Source: an uncultured Luteitalea sp. (GTDB lineage: Bacteria > Acidobacteriota > Vicinamibacteria > Vicinamibacterales > Vicinamibacteraceae). Taken from it: a stretch of DNA of 64,000 bases. How positions within the stretch are numbered: position 1 is the first letter of the stretch; the number at the start of each line of letters is the position of its first letter. The position numbers were made by a program, and so were the translations under genes. Shown here one piece after another: positions 52,238-60,116 of the stretch. The stretch is taken from positions 372,001 through 436,000 of the forward strand of contig CAKTDA010000002.1 in the NCBI GenBank assembly GCA_934541105.1, read 5' to 3'. Under the pieces are notes generated by a model. That model made no database searches and had not been told where the DNA came from. It saw only the letters and a list, made by a program, of their open reading frames with translations.

Positions 52238-55200
52238 GCGCGCCATGGCTGTCGGGCGGCCGCATCGCCGCACGCGTGCTCGAGCGGCAGTTGTCGGCGC
52301 TCCTGCTCCACGATCGGCACGACGCGGGGGCCACGGCAGCCATGCACCGGTGCGTGCGCATCTGGCGTGACGCGGGTGAAGCGCTCGGGCCGGCGTCTGG
52401 CGCGACCGCGGTGTGGATGCACCTCGTCGCGCCATGCGCGGGGGTGCTCGGATGGTCGCCCGGGCCCGACACCGCGGCACAGCTCGGTGGCATGCCGGTG
52501 CGCGTCGCCGATGCCCTGATCGGCAGCGCGCCCCTGACGCTCGTCGCGCTGCCCTGGGGTGCCTCCCAGGAAGGCCTGCGGCGTGCGTGCACGCGGCTCG
52601 GCAGCGGGCGGTGCGCAGCATGGGTGAGCGTGTGCAACGGCTCGTCGTGGCGCTGGTACGACACCGCACGACCCTTCGCGCGCGACCATCTCGCGATCGA
52701 TCTCACCGCAGCCTCCGTCGATGCCCGCGTGTGGCAGGCGCTCTGGTTGCTCGGGCAGCCGGCAGGGCGTTCGCGGAGGGGCGTGAGCACGCCGGCATGG
52801 ATCGATCGACTCGTCGCAGCGAGCGCGGCAGCAGCCTCGGGCACGGCGTCTGCGCTGCGGGAAGGCGTAGCGAGTGCGCTCGATGACCTCGCGCGTCATG
52901 CGCGCGGCAGCCGCGACGAGCACGTCGCGCTGATCTTCCAGTGGCTCTTCCTGCTGTTTGCCGAGTCGCGACAACTCGTGCCGGCATGGCATCCGGCGTT
53001 CAGGCGCAGCTACGCGATCACGACACTCGCGCACGGGGCCCGACGAGGCGGCGCGGCGATGCCGGTCGGCCTGCACGAGAGCGTCACCGCGGCGGGCGCG
53101 CTCTGGCGGCGAGGCGGCCGGCTGGGAGACCTTCACGTCGGTGCGCTCAACGGCCCGTTGTTCACGGCAACGCTCGGGTCGCCATCCGGCAGGCGGTTGC
53201 CAGATTCCGTGATGGCTGGCGTGCTCCACCGTCTCACGGCGGAGCACGTGCAAGGCCGCGTCGTCGATGCCTCCGAACTCGGCGTCGAGCATCTCGGCGG
53301 CATCTACGAGCACCTGTTGGGCGCGCCTGCGCAACAGGGACCCGCGCTTCAGCGCAAGGGCACGGGTGCATACTACACGCCGACCGCGCTGGCCGACCTG
53401 CTCGTGCAGCGCACGCTCGATCCGCTCGTCCGCGGTGCGTCGGCCGAGCAGATCCTCGCACTGCGTGTCCTCGATCCGGCAATGGGCAGCGGCGCGCTGC
53501 TGGCGGCCGCGCTGCGGCATCTCGTCAGCGCCGTGGAGGCGGCGTGGGTGCGCGAGGGGCGCGGCGGGCCGCTCGACGTGTCGCGTCACGAGCGCGAGGC
53601 GCTCCCGCGGCGCATCGCCGAGCAGTGCCTCTTCGGCATGGACGTCAATGCGCACGCGGTGCAGGTGGCGCGGCTGTCGATCTGGCTGCTGTCGCTCGCT
53701 CCCGACCGTCCCCTCACGTGGCTGGATGCGCACCTGCGGGTCGGCAACAGCCTGATCGGCACGTCGCCCGCGACCATCCTCGCGCGCGCCCCGGTTCGCG
53801 GGCGCGGAGGGCGCCAGCCGGCGCACGGACAGTTGCCGCTCTTCGACCTCCAGCACTGGCACCACGAGGCGGCGAGGCTCGGGCCGCAGCGTGCCGCCGT
53901 GGCCGCGCGTCCGACAGACAGCGTGGACGATGTGCGCACCAAGTCGCGCCTGCACGACGCCCTTCGCGCCGAGGACGTGCTCGTCGCGTGGCGCACGCGC
54001 GCCGATGCGTGGTGCGGAGCGGCAATGGACGCCACGCCGGAGCCGGCGGCGGTGTGGCGCAGCGTTGATGCCGCCATCCGCGCCGGCACCGCGACGACCG
54101 GCCATCTCGATGCCTGCCGGCGTCGCTGGACGACGAGCGCGCGCACGCACGACGCCGTGCACTGGCCGCTCGAGTTCCCGGACGTGTTCGACGGCGGCCG
54201 CCACGGCTTCGATGCCGTCATCGCGAACCCGCCGTGGGAGATGCTGCGCGGCGACCTCGGCACCGACGACGACAGGGCCGCGCGCCGCGGAGACATCGGG
54301 CCGCTCCTGCGGTTCACGCGCAACAGCGGCCTCTACCGGTCGCTCGGTGGACACGTGAACAGCTATCAGGTGTTCGTCGAACGGCTCCTTCACCTGGTGC
54401 GGCCGGGCGGCAGGGTCGGCTGCCTCCTGCCCGGCAGCGTGCTCGCCGACCACGGCGCGGCGCCGCTGCGCCGGCTCGTCCTCGGCAACGCCGCCCTCGA
54501 TCACCTCTCCGTGATCGAGAACCGCGAGGGACTGTTCCCCATCCATCGGTCGATGCGGATCGTCGTCATGAGCGGCACGGCAGGCGCGCCGACCGACGGC
54601 CTGCTCCTCGACGATGGCCACCAGTTGCGGCTGCGTGCAACGACATCTCCGTCGGTGCCGACGCTCGTCACGCGCACGCTGCTTCGCCGTGCGACGGCTG
54701 ATGCCGAGGCCATTCCGAGGCTGCGCGATGCCGACGAGATGGCGCTTCTCGAGCGCCTCATCGACTGGCCGCGTCTCGGCGAGGGCGGGTGGGGCCTCCA
54801 CTTCGGACGCGAGTTGAACGCCACCGACGACCGGCACCTGTGGCAACGGCCTGCCCATGCGGGAAGCGCCACGGGCGACCGGCGCCTGCCGATCGCAGTC
54901 GTGGACGGCAAGCACCTGCACGCGTTTGCCGTGCACCGACCCGTGGACGGCCCGACCATCGGCGAGGACGCCGCGCGCACGGTGCTGCCCGCCGAGCCAT
55001 GGCGGGTGTGGCGGCTCGCCTATCGCGACGTGTCGTCGCCGACGAACACGCGGTCGCTCATCGCGGCGCTGCTGCCACCGCACTGCGTGTCCACGCACAC
55101 GCTGTTCTGCCTCCGCACGCCCACAGGCCTTGCCACCCAGTTGTACCTGTGCGGGATGCTGAACAGCCTCGTCGCCGACTGGTTCGTGCGCCGCTACCTC

Positions 55201-55446
55201 GGGGCGCACGTGACGACGAAGCTCGCCGGCGTGGTGCCCGTGCCGCGCGTGCCCCCATCCGACGCACGCCGGCGGCGGGTCGTGCGGCTCGCGCTGCGTC
55301 TGATGCGCAGCCCGGCCGACGTCGAGGCCGATGCCGAACTGCAGGCGGCCGCCGCGTCGCTCTACGGCCTCGACGGCAGGGAGCGCGAGGTCGTGGCGCG
55401 CGACTTCGCGCGCCTGCCCGGTGAGGTGCGGGCGAGGATGCGCTGA
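52234..55446 (+). CDS. Eco57I-type N6-adenine DNA methyltransferase with degenerate N-terminal nuclease-like domain
   Basis: 1070 residues from GTG 52234. Residues ~1-180 resemble the nuclease-like front of type IIG/LlaJI enzymes (VSVCNGSSWRWYD, 130-143), but where D...ExK would lie I read LIGSAPLTLVALPWG, without Glu or Lys. MTase motif I is LDPAMGSGALL (D414), GMDVNAHAVQVARLSIWL follows, and motif IV is NPPW (665-668), then HVNSYQVFVERLLHLVRPGGRVG. The C-terminal ~300 residues look like the target-recognition part (GVVPVPRVP end). Probably methylates adenine in an asymmetric site and marks self DNA for the coupled helicase. Confidence 0.88.
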   Translation: MSAPWLSGGRIAARVLERQLSALLLHDRHDAGATAAMHRCVRIWRDAGEALGPASGATAVWMHLVAPCAGVLGWSPGPDTAAQLGGMPVRVADALIGSAPLTLVALPWGASQEGLRRACTRLGSGRCAAWVSVCNGSSWRWYDTARPFARDHLAIDLTAASVDARVWQALWLLGQPAGRSRRGVSTPAWIDRLVAASAAAASGTASALREGVASALDDLARHARGSRDEHVALIFQWLFLLFAESRQLVPAWHPAFRRSYAITTLAHGARRGGAAMPVGLHESVTAAGALWRRGGRLGDLHVGALNGPLFTATLGSPSGRRLPDSVMAGVLHRLTAEHVQGRVVDASELGVEHLGGIYEHLLGAPAQQGPALQRKGTGAYYTPTALADLLVQRTLDPLVRGASAEQILALRVLDPAMGSGALLAAALRHLVSAVEAAWVREGRGGPLDVSRHEREALPRRIAEQCLFGMDVNAHAVQVARLSIWLLSLAPDRPLTWLDAHLRVGNSLIGTSPATILARAPVRGRGGRQPAHGQLPLFDLQHWHHEAARLGPQRAAVAARPTDSVDDVRTKSRLHDALRAEDVLVAWRTRADAWCGAAMDATPEPAAVWRSVDAAIRAGTATTGHLDACRRRWTTSARTHDAVHWPLEFPDVFDGGRHGFDAVIANPPWEMLRGDLGTDDDRAARRGDIGPLLRFTRNSGLYRSLGGHVNSYQVFVERLLHLVRPGGRVGCLLPGSVLADHGAAPLRRLVLGNAALDHLSVIENREGLFPIHRSMRIVVMSGTAGAPTDGLLLDDGHQLRLRATTSPSVPTLVTRTLLRRATADAEAIPRLRDADEMALLERLIDWPRLGEGGWGLHFGRELNATDDRHLWQRPAHAGSATGDRRLPIAVVDGKHLHAFAVHRPVDGPTIGEDAARTVLPAEPWRVWRLAYRDVSSPTNTRSLIAALLPPHCVSTHTLFCLRTPTGLATQLYLCGMLNSLVADWFVRRYLGAHVTTKLAGVVPVPRVPPSDARRRRVVRLALRLMRSPADVEADAELQAAAASLYGLDGREREVVARDFARLPGEVRARMR

Positions 55447-55453
55447 GCCCGCG

Positions 55454-55759
55454 TCACCACGCGGCCCAGATCGTCACGCCGAGCACCACGAGCACGCCGA
55501 GCGCCGCGGCCGCGAAGAACCAGTCGCGTTCGCGCACGTACTCGGCGCACGAGAGCGCGACGCGCAGCATCGGCGTGCCCATCAGCACGAGCAGGCCGGC
55601 GTTCAGCAGGAACGCCGACACGTCGCCGGGTGCCGCCAGGTGCACGGCGAGCCCGATGGCGAGCAGCGCCGTGCTCACGCCGACGCCAGCCCACAGCGTG
55701 CGCCCGAGCAGCGCCTCGAACGACGCCTGCATCGCACGCGTGTCGGTGGCTTGCGTCAT
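55454..55759 (-). CDS. DUF1634 membrane protein
   Basis: 101 residues, three predicted membrane helices (LWAGVGVSTALLAIGLAVHLA, AFLLNAGLLVLMGTPMLRVALSCAEY, FFAAAALGVLVVLGVTIW). PMLRVxLS...ERDWFF is typical of DUF1634. The start overlaps the TSUP gene by ATGA; this pairing is common and suggests an accessory of the exporter. Confidence 0.85.
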   Translation of the reverse strand: MTQATDTRAMQASFEALLGRTLWAGVGVSTALLAIGLAVHLAAPGDVSAFLLNAGLLVLMGTPMLRVALSCAEYVRERDWFFAAAALGVLVVLGVTIWAAW

Positions 55760-56568
55760 GCCCGCACCAGCATCGTGAGCGCCACGCCGACGAGGACGAA
55801 TCCGAGGAGTATCTTGAGGCCGCTTGCGCGCGCGTGCTCGGCGATCCAGAAGCCGCCGCGCGTGCCGGCCATCACGCCGAGCACCGACGCGGCCGCGTAG
55901 TGCGGCAGGATCTCGCCAGCCGCGTAGTAGAAGGGAGCAGAGGCGGCAGCCGTCACGCCAATCATCAGCGAGCTCGTCGCCGCGGCCACGCGCAGGGGCA
56001 CGCCGCACCATGCATTCAGCGCCGGCACCTTCAGGATGCCGCCGCCGATGCCGAGCAGGCCCGAGACGTTGCCGGCGATGAGCGACACGAACAACGCAAC
56101 CGGCATGTTGCGCACGCGGTAGTGCGCGACGCGCTTCAGATCGGTCGAGTAGAACTGCCCTCCGAGCCATCCGGTGCGCGTGTCGTCTGCCGGCAGGGCC
56201 TGCCGCTGCTTCAACTGGCGGAAGAGCACGCCCGCCATCACGAGCGCGACGATGCCGAAGGTCACGTGCAGCGTGCGCTGGGAGAGGTACTGGGCGGTGA
56301 GGCCGCCCGTCAGGCCGCCGATCGTCGTGGCGATCTCGAGGATGATGCCGAGCCGCAGGTTGATGGTGCCGTCGCCCGTCCGCTGGGCCGAGACCACGCT
56401 CGACGTCGCGATGACGGTCATCAGGCCGATGCCCGCCGCCTGCCTGAACGGCAGGCCGTACACGAGCGTGAGTGCGGGAACGAGGAACACGCCGCCGCCG
56501 AGGCCGAGGAGCGCCCCGAAGAGCCCGGCAAGCGCCCCGAGGCCCACGACTCCGGCAATGGCGATCAT
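55756..56568 (-). CDS. TSUP (TauE/SafE) family anion permease
   Basis: 270 residues with about eight membrane helices. The two TSUP signature repeats are LGLGGGVFLVPALTL near the start and LLGIGGGILKVPALN in the middle. The family exports sulfite, sulfoacetate or other organosulfur anions. A loop with the Asp/Arg-rich TDLKRVAHYRVRNMP separates the halves. Specific substrate unknown. Confidence 0.88.
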   Translation of the reverse strand: MIAIAGVVGLGALAGLFGALLGLGGGVFLVPALTLVYGLPFRQAAGIGLMTVIATSSVVSAQRTGDGTINLRLGIILEIATTIGGLTGGLTAQYLSQRTLHVTFGIVALVMAGVLFRQLKQRQALPADDTRTGWLGGQFYSTDLKRVAHYRVRNMPVALFVSLIAGNVSGLLGIGGGILKVPALNAWCGVPLRVAAATSSLMIGVTAAASAPFYYAAGEILPHYAAASVLGVMAGTRGGFWIAEHARASGLKILLGFVLVGVALTMLVRA

Positions 56569-56575
56569 CGCGGGT

Positions 56576-57520
56576 TCACGACCCCGGCGTGCCGTGGACC
56601 CACGGCGTCAGGGCCGCGGCGAGCGTGGACATCACCGGCGTCGGGACGCCGAGGCGCGATCCGCGGCGCACGACGTCGCCTGCAAGCGCGTCGAGCTCGA
56701 TGCGCTTGCCCGCCTGCAGGTCGATGAGCAGCGACGACCGCGTGCCGTGCGGGAGAGCGTCCATGTAGCCGTGGACCTGCGAGAGGATGTCTGCCGACAC
56801 GCCGACGCCTTCCGCGCGGGCGACGGCGAGTGTCTCGGCAAACGCGGCCACGAGCGTCGCACGAAGGGCCGGCGTTGACCAGACGACGCCGGCAGGCTGC
56901 CGGGCCGCGCCGGTGACGGCCGCGAAGGGCGCAAGGTAGATGAACTTCTCCCACAGCGGCACGCGGGCATCGGCGGCCGCGAGGGCGTCGATGTCGGCCC
57001 CGCGCAGGCACTCGGCAAGCGCGAGGACCCTCGCCGACGGCTCCGCGGCTCCCGGCGTCGTCACCTCGCCGAACGCGATGCGCCTGTGCGTGCCCGTCTG
57101 TTCGATGAGCCCTGGCGCGCGGATGGCCGTGGCGATGTGCGTGGGACCCGCGAGCACACGATCCGCGCCGACGAGGGCGCCGACCTCCTCGGCGCTCGTC
57201 AGGCCGTTCTGCAGGGTGAGGACGACCGTATCCGGCCCCACGAGCGGCGTCAGGAGAGGCAGCGCCGTTGCGTTGTCGTAGGTCTTCACCGCATACAGCA
57301 CGACGTCCACGGGGCCGATCGCGGCCGGGTCGGCACTGGCACGCGGGTGCACGACGAGGTCGCCGAGCGGGCTCCAGATCCACAAGCCGCGCGCGCGGAT
57401 TGCCTCGAGGTGCGCACCTCGCGCCACGAGCGCGACATCGTGGCCCGCGTGGGCCAGCCGCGCACCGTAGTACCCCCCGACGGCACCGGCGCCGACGACA
57501 GCGAACGTGATCTTCGACAT
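56576..57520 (-). CDS. panE: 2-dehydropantoate 2-reductase (ketopantoate reductase family)
   Basis: 314 residues from ATG 57520. NADP motif FAVVGAGAVGGYYGARLAHAG, then DVVLYAVKTYDNATAL, LQNGLTSAEEVG, catalytic Lys in LWEKFIYLAPF, and SSLLIDLQAGKRIELDALAGDVVRRG. It reduces ketopantoate to pantoate for coenzyme A. Many genomes carry family paralogues of other specificity, so panE is likely but not proven. Confidence 0.82.
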   Translation of the reverse strand: MSKITFAVVGAGAVGGYYGARLAHAGHDVALVARGAHLEAIRARGLWIWSPLGDLVVHPRASADPAAIGPVDVVLYAVKTYDNATALPLLTPLVGPDTVVLTLQNGLTSAEEVGALVGADRVLAGPTHIATAIRAPGLIEQTGTHRRIAFGEVTTPGAAEPSARVLALAECLRGADIDALAAADARVPLWEKFIYLAPFAAVTGAARQPAGVVWSTPALRATLVAAFAETLAVARAEGVGVSADILSQVHGYMDALPHGTRSSLLIDLQAGKRIELDALAGDVVRRGSRLGVPTPVMSTLAAALTPWVHGTPGS

Positions 57521-57570
57521 CCCGCCGGCATTCTGGATCGAAGGCGGGTCGAATGCCGAACGAGGCGGCG

Positions 57571-57598
57571 TACCGGGTACCGGGCTGCGGGTCCGGTA
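57571..57598. repeat. Four heptads (TACCGGG-like)
   Basis: TACCGGG, TACCGGG, CTGCGGG and TCCGGTA in the 148-bp divergent gap between panE and the amine oxidase gene. Confidence 0.6.
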
Positions 57599-57668
57599 GA
57601 TCGATAGATCGGGTGGCACAATCGCGCGCCTCGTTCGTTGCGCCGCGCTGCCGGCGTTCAAGAGGGTG

Positions 57669-59153
57669 ATGCGTTCCCTGTATGCACGCCTGCACGACCG
57701 CTACTCACCGTCACGCCGCGACGGCATCACCCGCCGCGAGATGCTCGTGGCATCGGTCGCCGCCGGGGCCGGGCTCCTGCTCAGCACACGCGTCGGCGCC
57801 CAGCCCTCGCCGGGCCGCGGCCGCGTGATCGTGATTGGCGCCGGCTTCTCGGGCCTTGCGGCCGCGTACGAGCTCGCAAGCGCCGGCGTGGACGTGCAGG
57901 TGGTGGACGCGCGCAACCGCGTCGGCGGCCGCGTGCTGTCGTTCACCGACTTCGTGCCCGGCAAGGTCGTCGAGGGCGGCGGCGAGCTGATTGGCTCCAA
58001 CCACGTGCTGTGGCAGGCATACGCGAAGACCTTCGGCCTGGCGATGCTCGACATGGAGGAGGAAGGCAGCCTCGAGGCGCCCGTGGTGATCGACGGGCAG
58101 CGCCTGACCGGCGCGCAGGCCGAACGCCTGTTCGTCGAGATGGACGCGGCGTTCGCGACGATGAACGACGACGCCCGCGCCATTGCGGACGCCGATCGGC
58201 CGTGGCTCGCCACCAACGCGGTGGCCCTCGACCTCAGGACCGTCGGCGACTGGGTCCGGGGCCTGTCGTGCTCGGACACCTGCCGGCGCGCCATCGACGC
58301 GATGCTGACCGCCGACAACGGCGTGCGCACCGAGTGGCAAAGCTACCTCGGGCACCTCGCGATGGTGAAGGGCGGCGGAATCGAGGCCTTCTGGACCGAT
58401 TCGGAACTCTATCGGTGCCGGGGCGGCAACCAGCAGCTCGCGACGCGGCTCGCCGACGGCATCGGCCGGGATCGCATCACGCTCGGGACGCCCGCGACGC
58501 ACGTGCGCACGTCGTCAGCCGGCGTGCACGTGCAGCTCGCGGGTGGCCGCACGCTCGAAGGCGACCACGTGGTGATCGCGGTGCCGCCCAACACCTGGAA
58601 CCGCATCGCCTTCGACCCGGTGCTGCCGGCCCACATCCATCCGCAGGTCGGCTCGAACGTGAAGTGCCTGATGCGGGTGCGCAGCCAGTTCTGGACGCGC
58701 GCACGCCTCTCGCCGAACCTGCTCGCGAGCGGTCCCGTGCAGATGACGTGGCACCAGACCGAGAACCAGCCCGGCGTCGGGACGTGCCTGAACGCGTTCT
58801 CGGGCGGGCCCGCGGCCGAGGAATGCCGCTCGTGGCCGGCCGAGGAGCGGACGAAGCGCTACCTCGCGGCGCTGTCGCCGGTCTATGCGGGCCTGCCGGC
58901 CGCACTGATTCGGACGCGGTTCATGGACTGGCCGGGCGATGCGTGGTCGCGGGGCGCCTATTCGTTCCCCGCCCCGGGCCAGATCATGCACGTCGGCGCG
59001 ACGCTCTGGGACGGCATCGGCGGACGGCTGCAGTTTGCCGGCGAGCACTGCGCGTACGCGTTCACCGGCTACATGGAGGGGGCCCTGCACTCGGGGGTCG
59101 CCGCCGCACGACGCATCGCGGCCAGCCTCGGCGTCGAGCCAAAAGTCGCGTAA
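57669..59153 (+). CDS. Tat-exported flavin amine oxidase
   Basis: 494 residues from ATG 57669 (an in-frame GTG at 57666 touches it; AGAGGG as RBS). Twin-Arg signal ITRREMLVASVAAGAGLLLS. FAD motif VIVIGAGFSGLAAAYELASAG, NRVGGRVLS, EGGGELIGSNH, and the C-terminal FAGEHCAYAFTGYMEGALHSG, all typical of monoamine-oxidase-like enzymes. Acts in the periplasm on an unknown amine. Confidence 0.87.
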   Translation: MRSLYARLHDRYSPSRRDGITRREMLVASVAAGAGLLLSTRVGAQPSPGRGRVIVIGAGFSGLAAAYELASAGVDVQVVDARNRVGGRVLSFTDFVPGKVVEGGGELIGSNHVLWQAYAKTFGLAMLDMEEEGSLEAPVVIDGQRLTGAQAERLFVEMDAAFATMNDDARAIADADRPWLATNAVALDLRTVGDWVRGLSCSDTCRRAIDAMLTADNGVRTEWQSYLGHLAMVKGGGIEAFWTDSELYRCRGGNQQLATRLADGIGRDRITLGTPATHVRTSSAGVHVQLAGGRTLEGDHVVIAVPPNTWNRIAFDPVLPAHIHPQVGSNVKCLMRVRSQFWTRARLSPNLLASGPVQMTWHQTENQPGVGTCLNAFSGGPAAEECRSWPAEERTKRYLAALSPVYAGLPAALIRTRFMDWPGDAWSRGAYSFPAPGQIMHVGATLWDGIGGRLQFAGEHCAYAFTGYMEGALHSGVAAARRIAASLGVEPKVA

Positions 59154-59161
59154 GCCTCCGC

Positions 59162-60088
59162 CTACACGGGAGCGGCGGCGAGCAGCGCCTCGATCTCCTC
59201 GAGCGCGGGCACGCCGCCGATGGCACCCGGCCGCGTGCAGCTGAGGCCGGCGGCCGCGTTGGCGAACCGCAACACCTGCTCGGTCGGCCAGCCCTGCAAC
59301 GTGCCGTAGATGAAGCCCGCCCGGAACACGTCGCCGGCACCCGTCGTGTCCACGGCCTGCACCTTGAAGCCCGGTGAGTGGATCAGGCGGTCGCCGTCGA
59401 GCGCGATCGCACCCTCGGCTCCGACGGTCACGCACAGCAGGCCGTCGTGCACGTCGCGCAGCTGGCGCAGCGCCGTCTCGAGATCCGCCGCGCCTGTCAG
59501 CCCGGCCGGCACGTGCTCGGCGAAGATCGGCACCGTGACCGACGTCACGAGGTCGATCGTCCGCGGCGTCAGCCTGTCGATGTCGCTCGTGACGACGAGC
59601 GACGCGTCGCGCGCGATGCCGGCGGCGACGATTGCCGCCTCCTGATCCACGTCGTCCACGTGCAGGAGCCTGGCGCTGACGATGGCGTGCGCCGGAATCT
59701 CGTGCGGCCGCAGTTCGAGGGTCTCGTCCCGGTCCCACAGGACGATGCGCTCGCCCGTGTTCTCGTCCACCATGATGACGGCGTACTGGTTGCGCGCGTC
59801 CTTGATGACCGAGTCCGTGCAGTCCACGCTGTGGTGGGCGAGCTCGGCGCGAATCCGGCGCCCGTTGTCGTCGGTGCCGGTCGCACCGATGTACTTGGCG
59901 CGCAGCCCGAACCGCGCGCAGGCGACGAGCGCGGTCGTCATCTGCCCGCCGCAGCTGATGGTCTCGCGGCTGATCCGCATCTTGGCGAACGTGCCGCTCG
60001 CCTGCGGCACCGCCGGCAGGCGGTAGACGAAATCGACGGCATTGGCCCCGAGGCCAACGACATCCCACTCGGGAACGGGGACGGACAC
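59162..60088 (-). CDS. PfkB-family sugar/nucleoside kinase
   Basis: 308 residues from GTG 60088; an in-frame TTG at 60097 overlaps a TATACT -10 box and is unlikely. Signature 1 region GGQMTTALVACARFGLRAKYIGATG, catalytic DTTGAGDVFRAGF and the LTPRTIDLV hinge. Ribokinase-type fold; substrate unknown (ribose, fructose-6-P or ketodeoxygluconate are typical). Confidence 0.87.
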   Translation of the reverse strand: MSVPVPEWDVVGLGANAVDFVYRLPAVPQASGTFAKMRISRETISCGGQMTTALVACARFGLRAKYIGATGTDDNGRRIRAELAHHSVDCTDSVIKDARNQYAVIMVDENTGERIVLWDRDETLELRPHEIPAHAIVSARLLHVDDVDQEAAIVAAGIARDASLVVTSDIDRLTPRTIDLVTSVTVPIFAEHVPAGLTGAADLETALRQLRDVHDGLLCVTVGAEGAIALDGDRLIHSPGFKVQAVDTTGAGDVFRAGFIYGTLQGWPTEQVLRFANAAAGLSCTRPGAIGGVPALEEIEALLAAAPV

Positions 60089-60096
60089 GGTCGGCA

Positions 60097-60102
60097 AGTA
60101 TA
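60097..60102 (-). promoter_or_regulatory. -10 box TATACT, 8 nt before start codon (leaderless type)
   Basis: TATACT on the minus strand ends 8 nt before GTG 60088 of the PfkB gene; the hybrid kinase gene ends just upstream. Confidence 0.45.
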
Positions 60103-60116
60103 TCGAGTCGGACGCG

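Noticed and set aside
50015..55446. Complete DISARM or BREX locus
   Set aside because: No DrmA, DrmB (DUF1998), DrmC, PglZ or BrxC genes flank the helicase/MTase pair.
60089..60097. TTG start at 60097 for the PfkB gene
   Set aside because: The TTG overlaps the TATACT -10 hexamer; GTG 60088 fits the protein family and the promoter.
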